A stretch of DNA of 64,000 nucleotides from Duganella sp. Root1480D1 (GTDB lineage: Bacteria > Pseudomonadota > Gammaproteobacteria > Burkholderiales > Burkholderiaceae_D). The notes beneath the pieces are model-generated. The model was not told where the DNA came from, searched no databases, and saw only the letters and a program-made list of their open reading frames with translations. Location: positions 125,261 through 189,260 of the forward strand of contig NZ_LMFZ01000001.1 in assembly GCF_001427305.1 (NCBI RefSeq). Reading direction: 5' to 3'. This document shows, in pieces, positions 11,294-20,779 of the stretch. The position numbers were made by a program, and so were the translations under genes. The number at the start of each line of letters is the position of its first letter. The first letter of the stretch is position 1.

Positions 11294-11965
11294 TCAGGCC
11301 GTATCCGCAGCGGCGCGATGGGCCGAACGCGTGCGCCGGTGGTAGCGCAGCTTCGGCACAGGAACTGCGGCCTCGTCTTCACTCTGCAGGGAGGCACGCA
11401 CCTGCTTCGCTTGCGACAAGGCTTTCCTGTCTTTATCGGCGGAGGCCGGCACGCGGCGCGCTTCCACCACTTGAGCGTCATGGGCCAGGAATTTGTTCGC
11501 GATATCGAACCACGCTTCGCCGCCGATGGTGGCGCGGGCAATCGTGAACAGTTCCTTTTCCTCTTTCTCCAGGCGCTGCAGCAGCACCGTGCAGAAAGTC
11601 TCAATCGATTCGCAAATTTCCGTCACTTGCTGTTCGCTATAGTCCGCCGCCGAATCGAGTTCCGCCTGCAGCCGCCGGATGACCGACAAGGCAGACTGGT
11701 TCAATCGGCTCAGTTCGTCCAGCAACTGATTGGCTTGTTCCGTCGCATTTTGCAGCGCGGGAATCAGGTACAGCTCGATCTTGCGCCAATGACAGGCCTG
11801 GTACAGGCGCTCCAGTGTCTCGCAAGCATATTCAAGCTGGGAAAGGGTCAGGCGCTGTTGCCGCAACAGCGTCGATTGCACGTATTTTTGAAACGACAGC
11901 AGGCTAAGGCGCACGTTAGCCTGTTCAACGGATAGCGCAACTAATGTATATGTGGCCGTTAACAT
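11294..11965 (-). CDS. Hemerythrin-like helical protein, ligands degenerate
   Basis: A 223-residue protein that appears to be a four-helix bundle in residues about 10-160, then a basic, disordered tail (KLRYHRRTRSAHR). The segment LEKEEKELFTIARATI resembles the last ligand helix of hemerythrin HHE domains, but the expected histidines are not all present, so iron binding is doubtful. The ATG at 11965 has GGGAG six bases upstream and is preferred to an in-frame TTG at 11977. An FNR/ANR-type box lies about 70 bases upstream, which fits control by low oxygen. The family assignment is an inference. Confidence 0.55.
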   Translation of the reverse strand: MLTATYTLVALSVEQANVRLSLLSFQKYVQSTLLRQQRLTLSQLEYACETLERLYQACHWRKIELYLIPALQNATEQANQLLDELSRLNQSALSVIRRLQAELDSAADYSEQQVTEICESIETFCTVLLQRLEKEEKELFTIARATIGGEAWFDIANKFLAHDAQVVEARRVPASADKDRKALSQAKQVRASLQSEDEAAVPVPKLRYHRRTRSAHRAAADTA

Positions 11966-12031
11966 TCTTGCTCCCAAATATCGCTACGCGGAAACGGAAG
12001 TACAAGTGTAAATTAGCCCGACAGGTTCGCT

Positions 12032-12045
12032 TTGACGTAAATCAA
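12032..12045 (-). promoter_or_regulatory. FNR/ANR-type box
   Basis: TTGACGTAAATCAA matches the FNR/ANR consensus TTGATNNNNATCAA at nine of ten fixed positions. On the minus strand a plausible -10, TACACT, lies at 12010-12005. This puts the box centre about 40 bases upstream of the expected transcription start near 11998, the usual class II activator position. The controlled gene would be the hemerythrin-like protein. Confidence 0.6.
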
Positions 12046-12070
12046 TGTCACGTCATGCGCCCTCCCTAAT

Positions 12071-14434
12071 TTAGGAGGTTTTCAAATCCAGCGCAAGGCG
12101 AAGATCAACCATACCAGCTTCTCGCGATGCCGTCACGGTTCCGCCAAATCTTCGCATAAGTTGTTGCATTCCGATATTCTCCGACAACGCTTCGCCCGTG
12201 ATTTCATGCGTTCCGCGGCTGCGGAAATAGTCAAGCAATTTCTGGAACAGGATATTTCCCAGTCCTTTGCCTTTCAGATCTGAACGCACGATGATCGCGA
12301 ACTCCGCTTTCTGGTTGTCCGGGTCGGCCACTGCCCGTACCACGCCCAGCGTTTCCGGCTGGCCATCGGCGCCGGTGCGGGTGGCGATGAAGGCCATCGC
12401 GCGGTCGTAGTCGATCTGGGTCAGGCGCGCGAGCTGGGTCGGCGGCAACTCCTTCATGGCGGTGAAGAAGCGCAGGCGCACATCGTCGGGCGCCAACTGG
12501 CTGAAGAAGCGCACATGGGCCGGCGCATCTTCCGGCCGGATCGGGCGCAGCAACAGGGGTGCGCCCTGCCACTGGATTTCCTGCTCCAGTTCCTGCGGAT
12601 AGGGACGGATCGCCATGCTGCTTTCGGCGCGGCGCGGGCCAAGCGTGGCGCGGGCGCCATGCACTTGCAGCACGCCGCCGGTCACGGTAACGGGATCGAT
12701 TTCCAGGGCAGCGATTTCGCCAATGTCGGCTACCAGTTCGGCTACGTGCACCAGCGCACCGCACAGGATTTCGCGCTCATCGACCAGGGCGCGGCCCACG
12801 CCGGTACGCCGCAGCATGTCGCGCGCCAGCACCGTGTTCAAGGGCGGCAAGCCGACTGCCCGGTCGTCCACCACGCGGCCGGCACTGCCACCCAGGCCGA
12901 CACTGATGGCGGGCCCGAACACCGGGTCGACCTGCATGGCGATGCGAAGCTGCTGCACATTGCCGCCGGCTGCCTGGCTTGCCAACGGCAGCCCGTAGGC
13001 AGCCAGCAACGCGGCCAGCTCGGCTTGCGGCAGTTCCGCGTGGCCGGCCGCGCGCGCCGCTTGCACCAGGTTGTGCGCGGCCTGGCGTTCCGGCACCGAA
13101 TGCGCGGGCACCTGGCCCGGAACTTCAATCAGCAAGGCCTGGTTGCGCGCATACTGCACCACCTGGCTGTAGGCGCGCACGGCTTTTTCGGGCGTGTCAT
13201 AGGTTGGCAGTCCGGCGTCGGCGAAGATCTGCCGTGCGCCGGCGACCGACGCGCCGCCCAGCCAGCAGGAAAGCACACTGCGGCCGCTCTGGCGCAGCAA
13301 GGGCGCCAAGGCCTGCGCCACGCCGGTGCTGGCCGCGGCCGACGATGGCGCGTGCACCACCAGCAGCGCATCCGCGCCCGGGTCGGCCAGCAAGGCACTG
13401 GCTACCGCGGCATGGCGCTCGGCGCTGGCTTCGCCGCCGATATCGATCGGATTGGACAGCACCAGTCCGGCTGGCAGCTCATTGCGCAAGCGCTTGCCGG
13501 TATCGGGCGAGAATTGCGCCAGCTTGCCATGCACATATTGCAGTGCATCGGCCGCCAGCTTGCCGGTGCCGCTGCCGTTGCTCATGATGGCCAGGCGCGT
13601 GCCGCGCGTGGGCCTTGCGCGCGCCACCGTTTCCACCGCGTCAAACAGGTCGGCAGAGGAATACACGCGCAGCATGCCGGCGCGGCGGATCACGGCGTCG
13701 TACACCTTGTCGTCGCCGCTGCGGCCGGCCTTCAGCACCACGACCGGCTTGCCGCGTGCCGCCAGGCGGGCGGCTGAAATGAACTTGCGCGCGCAAGTCA
13801 CCGATTCGATGTGCATGATGATGGCGCTCGTGTCATCGTCCGCTGCCAGGTAATCCAGCATGTCGCCCAGGTCGATATCGCCGCCCTCCACCACCGACAC
13901 CACGCGCGAGAAGCCGAGGCCGTGCAGTTGCGCCCAGTCCAGCACCGCCGTCATCACGGTCGCCGATTGGGAGATAAAGGCGGTCTTGCCGGGCTTGGCG
14001 CCGGCGTGGGCGGCACTGGCGTTCAAGCCGGCCAGTGGCGCCACCAGGCCGATGCCTCCCGGGCCCAGGATGCGCAACAGGTTTGGGCGGGCGGCCCGCA
14101 TGACCTGCTGGCGTATGGTGTCGTTGACCGGCGTCAGGATGATGGCGCCGCGCGTGCCGCGCGCGCCCAGGTCGGCAATCAGGGCCGGCACGGTATCCGG
14201 CGGCGTGCAGATGATGGCCAGGTCCGGCGCGCGCGGCAAGGACGACAGGCGCGCATAGCAGGGAATGCCGCGCAACTGCTCGTACTTCGGATTGACCGGC
14301 CAGATCGCGCCGGCAAAGCCGCTTTCCGCCATATTGTTCATCACCTGGGTGCCCATGCGGTCGGGCCGCAGCGAGGCGCCGAAGATGGCCACCGAGCCGG
14401 GCTCGAACAGGCTGTCCATATTCCTGATACTCAT
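12071..14434 (-). CDS. Pat-like acetyltransferase with NDP-forming acyl-CoA synthetase domains
   Basis: A 787-residue fusion resembling protein lysine acetyltransferase Pat (YfiQ/PatZ). It begins with a CoA-binding Rossmann domain (SLFEPGSVAIFGASLRP). Succinyl-CoA synthetase-like and flavodoxin-like domains follow (about 150-440), then an ATP-grasp remnant (about 450-590) and a C-terminal GNAT domain (about 620-787, with FAIIVRSDLKGKGLGNILFQ as the acetyl-CoA loop). Pat proteins are usually near 880-900 residues. The missing length falls in the ATP-grasp core, where AAYGLPLASQAAGGN runs directly into QQLRIAMQVDPVFGPA. AGGAGA precedes the ATG. It follows the DUF2804 gene by 12 bases. Confidence 0.85.
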   Translation of the reverse strand: MSIRNMDSLFEPGSVAIFGASLRPDRMGTQVMNNMAESGFAGAIWPVNPKYEQLRGIPCYARLSSLPRAPDLAIICTPPDTVPALIADLGARGTRGAIILTPVNDTIRQQVMRAARPNLLRILGPGGIGLVAPLAGLNASAAHAGAKPGKTAFISQSATVMTAVLDWAQLHGLGFSRVVSVVEGGDIDLGDMLDYLAADDDTSAIIMHIESVTCARKFISAARLAARGKPVVVLKAGRSGDDKVYDAVIRRAGMLRVYSSADLFDAVETVARARPTRGTRLAIMSNGSGTGKLAADALQYVHGKLAQFSPDTGKRLRNELPAGLVLSNPIDIGGEASAERHAAVASALLADPGADALLVVHAPSSAAASTGVAQALAPLLRQSGRSVLSCWLGGASVAGARQIFADAGLPTYDTPEKAVRAYSQVVQYARNQALLIEVPGQVPAHSVPERQAAHNLVQAARAAGHAELPQAELAALLAAYGLPLASQAAGGNVQQLRIAMQVDPVFGPAISVGLGGSAGRVVDDRAVGLPPLNTVLARDMLRRTGVGRALVDEREILCGALVHVAELVADIGEIAALEIDPVTVTGGVLQVHGARATLGPRRAESSMAIRPYPQELEQEIQWQGAPLLLRPIRPEDAPAHVRFFSQLAPDDVRLRFFTAMKELPPTQLARLTQIDYDRAMAFIATRTGADGQPETLGVVRAVADPDNQKAEFAIIVRSDLKGKGLGNILFQKLLDYFRSRGTHEITGEALSENIGMQQLMRRFGGTVTASREAGMVDLRLALDLKTS

Positions 14435-14446
14435 CGCAACGCTCTC

Positions 14447-15439
14447 CTACCAGCGTGAATAGTGGTCCTCGGTCACGCCGGCGAGCTGCGTGACAATGCG
14501 TTTCGGCCCTTCCGGTTCGCTGCGCACCCAACCGCTGAAATGGCCCACCGGCTGGATGTAGCGGCTGGCGGCCACCAGCAGGTTGCGGTTCTGGCGGCGT
14601 GCGCCGTCCGGCGTGAAGAACAGCTCCAGTTGGTCGTCTTCGGTGAAAATATGCCAGCGCTGCATGGGGTCGTGCGGGTCGAAGATGAAATGCGCGGGCG
14701 CCAGCGGCACCACTTCGCCATCGATCCAGAGCGCATTTTCGTGGCCGCCGAAGTAGCCCGATTGCAGGTTGAAGCCCATCTCAAGGTTATGACCGGAGGC
14801 CCAGCGCCATGAAGTCTCGCGCGCCAGCAGGCCGTTCGAGTAATCGAAACTGGCTACCCCGCCATCGAGCTTGTATTCGTCGCGGAAGGTGCGCACCTCG
14901 CCGGTCAGCGGCATGCCGGGCGACTTCTGCGTGCCGTGCAGCGCCCCGCCCTGCACCGGGCCGGTGGCCAGCAGCAGCGGCGCAATTGGCGGGCCGAATT
15001 CAGCGTCAATTTCCATGTAGGGGCAGCGCAGGGTCAATTGATAGCGATCGCCTTCCAGGGGTTCGATGCTGATCCGGGTGCTGCGCGTGCGGAACCAGCT
15101 GGCGGCGCCTGCATGCTCGCCGACGCCGACCGACATGCGGCCCGGCAGGCCGTCCTGCGAGAAATTGGCCATCATATCGCTGTCGTTGCGATCGAAGGCG
15201 TAAGCGAAGCAGGTGCTGGTCCAGCCCAGGTCGACGATGGCAACCGCCGCCATCACCTGCTCCGAAACCAGGGACACGTAGTGCCACTTCTTGTGGTGGA
15301 AGCGGCGCCACAGGCTGCTGCGCGCATAGTCGCCGGCCAGCAAATGCCAGTCGAAAGATTCGGCCGCGCCTGAGAAGCGGCCAAGCAGCGGCTTGCCATC
15401 GGCGCCGACCACCCGTTGCGGTGCTGGAGCCAGCCTCAT
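14447..15439 (-). CDS. DUF2804 family protein
   Basis: A 330-residue protein of the DUF2804 family, rich in beta strands and aromatics, with FDYSNGLLARETSWRWASG and FDPHDPMQRWHIFTEDDQ as characteristic stretches. No signal peptide is seen. The family has no firm biochemical role, although its fold-level resemblance to lipid- or carotenoid-related hydratase-like proteins has been suggested. The ATG at 15439 overlaps the stop of the upstream glycosylase gene as ATGA. An upstream in-frame start at 15526 would lie inside that gene and is rejected. It is translated together with the flanking glycosylase and Pat-like genes. Confidence 0.8.
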   Translation of the reverse strand: MRLAPAPQRVVGADGKPLLGRFSGAAESFDWHLLAGDYARSSLWRRFHHKKWHYVSLVSEQVMAAVAIVDLGWTSTCFAYAFDRNDSDMMANFSQDGLPGRMSVGVGEHAGAASWFRTRSTRISIEPLEGDRYQLTLRCPYMEIDAEFGPPIAPLLLATGPVQGGALHGTQKSPGMPLTGEVRTFRDEYKLDGGVASFDYSNGLLARETSWRWASGHNLEMGFNLQSGYFGGHENALWIDGEVVPLAPAHFIFDPHDPMQRWHIFTEDDQLELFFTPDGARRQNRNLLVAASRYIQPVGHFSGWVRSEPEGPKRIVTQLAGVTEDHYSRW

Positions 15440-16668
15440 TGTTCGACTCCCTGGGCATCCAGCTCCGCCTGCAACGTTGCGGCGAATTCGGGCGGCTCGC
15501 TGGCTTGCACCTGAACCTGCGGGCAAGCGTGCCAGCTGGCCAGGCGCTGCACCGCCCCCGCGACGTCGCGCACGAAGCGGTCGGTCACGCGGGCGCCGGG
15601 CTCGAGCACCAGGTTCTTCAGCTCAAATATTCCGCCGCGGCGGTGCGCCTTGGCGTCGATGCGGCCAACCAGTGCGCCACGGCGCAGGATCGGCAGCGTG
15701 AAGTAGCCGTAACGGCGCTTTTCGGCCGGCGTATAGCATTCCAGGCGGTAGTCGAAACCGAACAGGTCGACCGCGCGGCGGCGGTCCCACACCACCGGAT
15801 CGAACGGCGACAGGATGGTGGTCAGGGTCGGCGACAGGCTGCCGTCGGCGGCTGCTTGCGCCAGGTCGGCCAGCTCATGGTGGATATAGACGGGGTCTTT
15901 CCAGCCGTCGACGCGCGCGCGCAGCAGCAAGCCTTCATCGGCCAGCGCTTCCAGGTCCGGGCGCGGCGGCTTGGTGCGGTAGTAATCAGCCACCCAGGCG
16001 CTGCGCGCCAGGCCCAGCGCACGCACGGACTTCAAGGCCAACTCGCGCCGGGTTTCATCCATGTCCGGCATCTGGCTGTCGTCCCAGCCCGGCAGCACGC
16101 GTTCGGCCAGGTCGTACACGCGCTGGAAATTGTGGCGGCGCGCGATCATCAATTCGCCGGCGGTGAACAGCACTTCCAGCGAGCGCTTCTCCGGCTTCCA
16201 TTCCCACCAGCCACCGCCCTTGCCATCGGTACGCTCGAAATCGGCCGATCGCACCGGCCCGTTGCTGCGGATATGCTGCAGCACACGATCCACGTCCGCA
16301 CGCCGCTCCTTCATCCACTGCACCGAATATTTCCATCCCATCGCGCTGGGGTCGACCATGCGATGGCGCAGCAGGCGATAGTCCTCGATCGGCACGAAGC
16401 AGGCTTCATGCGCCCAGTATTCGAACAACGCGCCTTCGGCCAGGTGCTCTTCCAGCCAGGGCTGGGGATAGTCGCCCAGCCGGCTCCACAACACGAGGTA
16501 GGGGCTGCGCGCCACCACGTGGATGGTGTCGATCTGCAGCACGCCCATGCCGCGGATGATTTCCAGCACATCGGCCTTCTGCGCCTTGCGCCGGCGTGGC
16601 TGCAGCAAGCCCTGCGCCGCCAAATGCAAGGCACGGGCCGCGGCGAGGGAGAAATTCAGTTCGGTCAA
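15436..16668 (-). CDS. AlkX/YcaQ-type DNA glycosylase (HTH_42)
   Basis: A 410-residue winged-helix protein of the HTH_42 superfamily, which includes AlkZ and the E. coli interstrand-crosslink glycosylase YcaQ (AlkX). The catalytic Q-x-D motif typical of the AlkX branch is seen as Gln45-Ile46-Asp47 in MGVLQIDTIHVVARSPYLV. The family removes bulky N-alkylated bases and unhooks crosslinks. The start is a TTG at 16668 with AGGAA seven bases before it; the next ATG would remove the catalytic motif. It heads an operon with the DUF2804 and Pat-like genes. Confidence 0.87.
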   Translation of the reverse strand: MTELNFSLAAARALHLAAQGLLQPRRRKAQKADVLEIIRGMGVLQIDTIHVVARSPYLVLWSRLGDYPQPWLEEHLAEGALFEYWAHEACFVPIEDYRLLRHRMVDPSAMGWKYSVQWMKERRADVDRVLQHIRSNGPVRSADFERTDGKGGGWWEWKPEKRSLEVLFTAGELMIARRHNFQRVYDLAERVLPGWDDSQMPDMDETRRELALKSVRALGLARSAWVADYYRTKPPRPDLEALADEGLLLRARVDGWKDPVYIHHELADLAQAAADGSLSPTLTTILSPFDPVVWDRRRAVDLFGFDYRLECYTPAEKRRYGYFTLPILRRGALVGRIDAKAHRRGGIFELKNLVLEPGARVTDRFVRDVAGAVQRLASWHACPQVQVQASEPPEFAATLQAELDAQGVEQ

Positions 16669-16797
16669 GACTCGATTCCTGTAGGGGATGAACGCTTATT
16701 CTAATAGCGAATTGACAGTATTTCTTGGCATTTTGCGAATGATGGTGGCTGCATGGCAGCATTGCGCCGTTTTTTTGCCCCTGCTGCCGGGGTTTGA

Positions 16798-19458
16798 GTG
16801 CAAAATAAGTCTGTGCCAACGTCAACCGCCCGTCAGATTTTCCACAAGCTGTATCGCATGATACTGCTGCCCTCTTTCACGCTGGTTTTGCTGGTGGTGA
16901 TGTGGGCCGACGTTTTTTACCAGCTCAAACAGGACGCTGAAAGCGCGCACTACGACGCCGTGCAGCACAGCCACTCGCTGGCGCGCACCCTGGCCGAACA
17001 CTCCGGCCATCTGCTGCGCCAGGCCGACCACGCTACCCAGCTTTTCAAGCTCAAATTCGAGGAAACCAACGGCGCCCTGCGCCTGCCGGAATTCAGCAAG
17101 CGCGGTGGCTTGCTGGATTCGGTCATGCCGGCCCGCCTTGAATTGCCCATCGCCCTGATCGACGCCAACGGCAACCTGTTGGACAGCATGCACGGCGCCT
17201 TTCCGCCCAATTCCGCCAACCAGTCCTTCTTCAAGGCCCTGTCGACGACATCCGGCGATGCTGCGCTGGTCACCAATCCGATGGTCGAACCGATTACCAA
17301 GAAGTGGCAAATCCAGATCGCACGGCGGCTGGACGACAAAGCCGGCAAATTTGCCGGCGTGATCGTGCTGATGATCGATCCGGCCTACTTCGTCGAAGAT
17401 TATGACCGCATGCATGTGGACGAAGGCGGCCTGGTCATGCTGATCAGCCGCGATACCGCCCTGGCCACCGGCCGCGTCGACGAAAAGCTCTTCATCACCG
17501 ACATCATCGACTATGTGGCGCCGGCCGATCCGGTCAACCTGCCGGAAGAACTGCTCCTCAAAACCCCGATCGACAGGACGGAACGCATCTACGGCTTCCG
17601 CGACATGCCGCGCTATTCGCTGACCGCCGTAGTGGGCGACGCCAAGGAACACGCGCTGGCCAAATACTACAGCCAGCGGCGCCTTTACTTTGGCGTCACC
17701 GCCATCGTTTCGGTCGTGGTCCTGGCCTTCAGCTTCCTGCTGACGCGGCAGGCGCAGCGCCTGCGCGAAAGCACCCGCGAGGCGACTTATGCGCGCGAAA
17801 AGCTGCATGCGGCCGTCGATGCCAGCCTGGATGCCCTGTTCCTGATCAAGGCATGCCGAGCCGGCGGCAACGGCAGCGAGATCACCGACTTCCTCCTGGT
17901 CGACGTGAACGAACGCGGCGCACGCGTTCTCGGCCACGCCCCGGACGAGGCGCTTGGCAAGCGCATGGGCGACATGCTGCCGCATTGGCATAGCGAAGGC
18001 ATGTTCGACAAGTGCCTGGGCGTGATGCGGACCGGTGAACCGCTGGAAGAAGAGTTCGAATCGACTGTTTTCGGCGAACAGCTTTGGCTGCGGCACCAGA
18101 TTGTCGCCATCGAGGACGGCGTCGCAGTTACCGCACGCAATATCACCGAACGAAAACGTTCCGAGATGGCGGTGCGCCAGAACCAGGCGGAGCTGCAAGC
18201 TGTGAATGATGCGTCGCCGCTTGGCCTGGTACGCGCCGACCAGGACGGCAAGTGCACCTATGTCAACCGGACCTTCGAGGCAATCACCGGCATGTCGCGC
18301 GACACGGCGCTGGGCGACGGCTGGTTCAATGCGGTGCATCCTAACGACCGGGAAATGCTGCGCGCATCGCTGCGCCACCTGAACACCACGCAGCTGGCTT
18401 TCCAGGAAACCCTGCGCTGCGTGCACCCGGACGGCAAGATCGTCTGGACCTCGATCAAGGTGGCGCCGATCGTGATCGACGACGCAATCGCCGGATACGT
18501 CGGAACGCTGGACGACATCACGCTGGTGCGCAAGTCCGTCATGGCCCTGCGCGAGAGCGAGGCGCGCCTGCGCACCATCGCCGACACGCTGCCGGCCATG
18601 ATCGCCTACGTCGACTTCGAAGAAATTTACCGCTTCCACAACCTGGCGTATGAGCGCGAGTTCAGCAAGACCGGGCTGCACGTGACGGGGCGCACGGTGC
18701 AGGAGACCGTGGGTGAAAAACGCTACGCCATGCTGCAGCCCTATATCGCGCGCGTGCTGCGCGGTGAAACCCTGACCTTCGAGGAAGAAGACGACAGCGG
18801 TGATTACCTGCGCACATACGATGTGGTCTACATCCCGCAACTGGACGAAGACGGTATCACCGTGATCGGCTTCCACGTCATGCGGCAGGACGTGACGGCG
18901 CAAAAGCGGGAGAAGCAGCGCCTGCTGCGCCTGTCGCAGGTCGATGCGCTGACCGGGCTGACCAACCGCGCCGGCTTCCTGCAAAAACTGAGCGAATCCA
19001 TGACCGCCTGCCGCGAAAGCGGCGGGCTGATGGCCGTGATGTACCTTGATATCGACCGCTTCAAGCCGGTCAACGACACTTACGGCCATGCCGTCGGCGA
19101 TGCGCTGCTCAAGGCATTTTCGGCTCGCCTGTCCAACACCGTGCGTGCCAGCGATACCGTGGCGCGGCTGGGCGGGGATGAATTCACCATCATCATGGAC
19201 CACATTTCCAAAACCGACGATGCCGCCGTGACCGCTTCCAAAATCGTGCACGCCATGCAGCAGCCGTTCGAGCTCGATGGCATCCTGGCCAATGTCTCGA
19301 CCAGCATCGGCCTGACCTATTATCGCGACGAGGATGTCAGCGCGGCCGAATTGTTGAAACGGGCCGATTTGCTCTTGTACGAAGCCAAACAGGCCGGCCG
19401 CAACACTTTCCGCAGCGGCGTTCCGTTGCCGGAAATGCGCTCCCCGAACGCGGCCTGA
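16798..19458 (+). CDS. Membrane PAS-GGDEF diguanylate cyclase
   Basis: An 886-residue inner-membrane sensor that makes cyclic di-GMP. A first membrane helix (residues 20-40) and a second near 303-325 enclose a periplasmic Cache-like sensor domain. Three PAS domains follow (about 340-450, 460-590 and 595-715), then a GGDEF domain. The active-site motif ARLGGDEFTII is intact at about 792-796. An RxxD inhibitory site (RASD) lies five residues before it, so product feedback is expected. The start is a GTG at 16798 after a GGGG stretch. The ligand sensed is unknown. Confidence 0.92.
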   Translation: MQNKSVPTSTARQIFHKLYRMILLPSFTLVLLVVMWADVFYQLKQDAESAHYDAVQHSHSLARTLAEHSGHLLRQADHATQLFKLKFEETNGALRLPEFSKRGGLLDSVMPARLELPIALIDANGNLLDSMHGAFPPNSANQSFFKALSTTSGDAALVTNPMVEPITKKWQIQIARRLDDKAGKFAGVIVLMIDPAYFVEDYDRMHVDEGGLVMLISRDTALATGRVDEKLFITDIIDYVAPADPVNLPEELLLKTPIDRTERIYGFRDMPRYSLTAVVGDAKEHALAKYYSQRRLYFGVTAIVSVVVLAFSFLLTRQAQRLRESTREATYAREKLHAAVDASLDALFLIKACRAGGNGSEITDFLLVDVNERGARVLGHAPDEALGKRMGDMLPHWHSEGMFDKCLGVMRTGEPLEEEFESTVFGEQLWLRHQIVAIEDGVAVTARNITERKRSEMAVRQNQAELQAVNDASPLGLVRADQDGKCTYVNRTFEAITGMSRDTALGDGWFNAVHPNDREMLRASLRHLNTTQLAFQETLRCVHPDGKIVWTSIKVAPIVIDDAIAGYVGTLDDITLVRKSVMALRESEARLRTIADTLPAMIAYVDFEEIYRFHNLAYEREFSKTGLHVTGRTVQETVGEKRYAMLQPYIARVLRGETLTFEEEDDSGDYLRTYDVVYIPQLDEDGITVIGFHVMRQDVTAQKREKQRLLRLSQVDALTGLTNRAGFLQKLSESMTACRESGGLMAVMYLDIDRFKPVNDTYGHAVGDALLKAFSARLSNTVRASDTVARLGGDEFTIIMDHISKTDDAAVTASKIVHAMQQPFELDGILANVSTSIGLTYYRDEDVSAAELLKRADLLLYEAKQAGRNTFRSGVPLPEMRSPNAA

Positions 19459-19525
19459 CCGGGATCAAGACATCCGCCCGCCGTTTGCGCTATATTTGCG
19501 CTTCCCACGCCCTGCTTTACATTTC

Positions 19526-20779
19526 ATGCGCCTGCTGCACACTTCCGATTGGCACCTTGGCCAGTCGCTGCATAATTTTGACCGCCACTACGAGCATCAG
19601 TGCTTCCTCGACTGGCTGCTCGATGCCATCGTGTCCGAACAAGCCGACGCCTTGCTGGTGGCAGGTGACATCTTCGACAACGCCAATCCATCCGCAGCCT
19701 CGCAGCGCCAGCTCTACACTTTCCTGCAGCAAGCCCGCATCCGCGCGCCCCGGCTTGACATCGTCGTCATTGCAGGGAACCACGATTCGCCGGGCCGGCT
19801 CGAAGCGCCCGGCCCCTTGCTGGAGGTGCACGGCACTACTGTGATCGGCTATCCGCATCGCGATGCCGACGGCAACATCGCCATCGAGCGCATGCTGGTA
19901 CCGTTGACCGGCAAGGACGGCGCCGTCGCGGCCTGGGTGCTTGCCGTTCCCTTCCTGCGCCATGGCGACGTGCCGCGCCTGCCCCCGGTGGAGGCTGCCG
20001 ATGGCGACGACCACGCCGCACCGCAGCCCGACCCTTATCTTTCCGGCATTGCGGAGTTGTACCGCCAGGCACTGGAACTTGCGGGCGTCCGCGCTAACGA
20101 TGGCCAGGCCATCGTGGCAATGGGCCACTGCCATATGGTCAATGGCACCATGTCGGCCGATTCCGAGCGCCGCATCGTCATCGGCGGCACGGAGATGCTC
20201 CCCACGGGCATCTTCCCGCCACCAATCGCCTATGCGGCGCTGGGCCACCTGCATTTGGCCCAGCAAGTCGGCCCGCATCGGCACATCCGCTACTGCGGCA
20301 GCCCGATCCCCCTTTCCTTCGCCGAGGCCAGCTACCAGCACCAGGTCCTGCGCATCGACCTGCAAGGTGCGCAGGCAGGCGCGATCACCGCCCTGCCTGT
20401 CCCGCGCGCCGTGCAACTGCTGCGCGTGCCGGAAAAGCCAGCCCCGCTGGACGAAGTAAAAGCCGCCCTGGCCGCCCTCGACCTGCCCGATGCACCGCTC
20501 GAACGGCAGCCGCTGCTCGAAGTCCGTGTCAAGCTCAGCGCACCGGAGCCCGGCCTGCGCGCCGCAATCGAAGAAGCCCTGCAAGGCAAGCCAGTCCGCC
20601 TGGCGAAGATCGAAACCTCGAGCGCCGCCCGCGCCTCTTTCGACGAAGCGGCGCTATCGCTCGACCAGTTGGCCACGCTGCAGCCGGACGACATCTTCAA
20701 GCGCCTGTACCAGCAGCGCTACGGCAGCGACGCCCCGCCCGAACAACTGGCCGCCTTTGCGGAACTGGTGCGGCCATGA
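19526..20779 (+). CDS. sbcD: Exonuclease subunit SbcD
   Basis: A 417-residue Mre11-type nuclease subunit of the SbcCD complex, which opens hairpins and processes double-strand ends and stalled forks. The metal-dependent phosphoesterase motifs are all visible: TSDWHLG at the N-terminus, AGDIFDNANP, GNHDSPGRL, GHCHMVNG and GHLHLAQ. The ATG at 19526 (MRLLHTSDWHLG) is taken rather than an in-frame TTG at 19496 because family members begin here. Its stop overlaps the sbcC start by four bases (ATGA), a conserved arrangement. Confidence 0.96.
   Translation: MRLLHTSDWHLGQSLHNFDRHYEHQCFLDWLLDAIVSEQADALLVAGDIFDNANPSAASQRQLYTFLQQARIRAPRLDIVVIAGNHDSPGRLEAPGPLLEVHGTTVIGYPHRDADGNIAIERMLVPLTGKDGAVAAWVLAVPFLRHGDVPRLPPVEAADGDDHAAPQPDPYLSGIAELYRQALELAGVRANDGQAIVAMGHCHMVNGTMSADSERRIVIGGTEMLPTGIFPPPIAYAALGHLHLAQQVGPHRHIRYCGSPIPLSFAEASYQHQVLRIDLQGAQAGAITALPVPRAVQLLRVPEKPAPLDEVKAALAALDLPDAPLERQPLLEVRVKLSAPEPGLRAAIEEALQGKPVRLAKIETSSAARASFDEAALSLDQLATLQPDDIFKRLYQQRYGSDAPPEQLAAFAELVRP

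Noticed and set aside
16822..19251. 809-codon frame antisense to the diguanylate cyclase
   Set aside because: Composition is typical of the complement of a real gene and it has no motif; the GGDEF gene is clearly coding.
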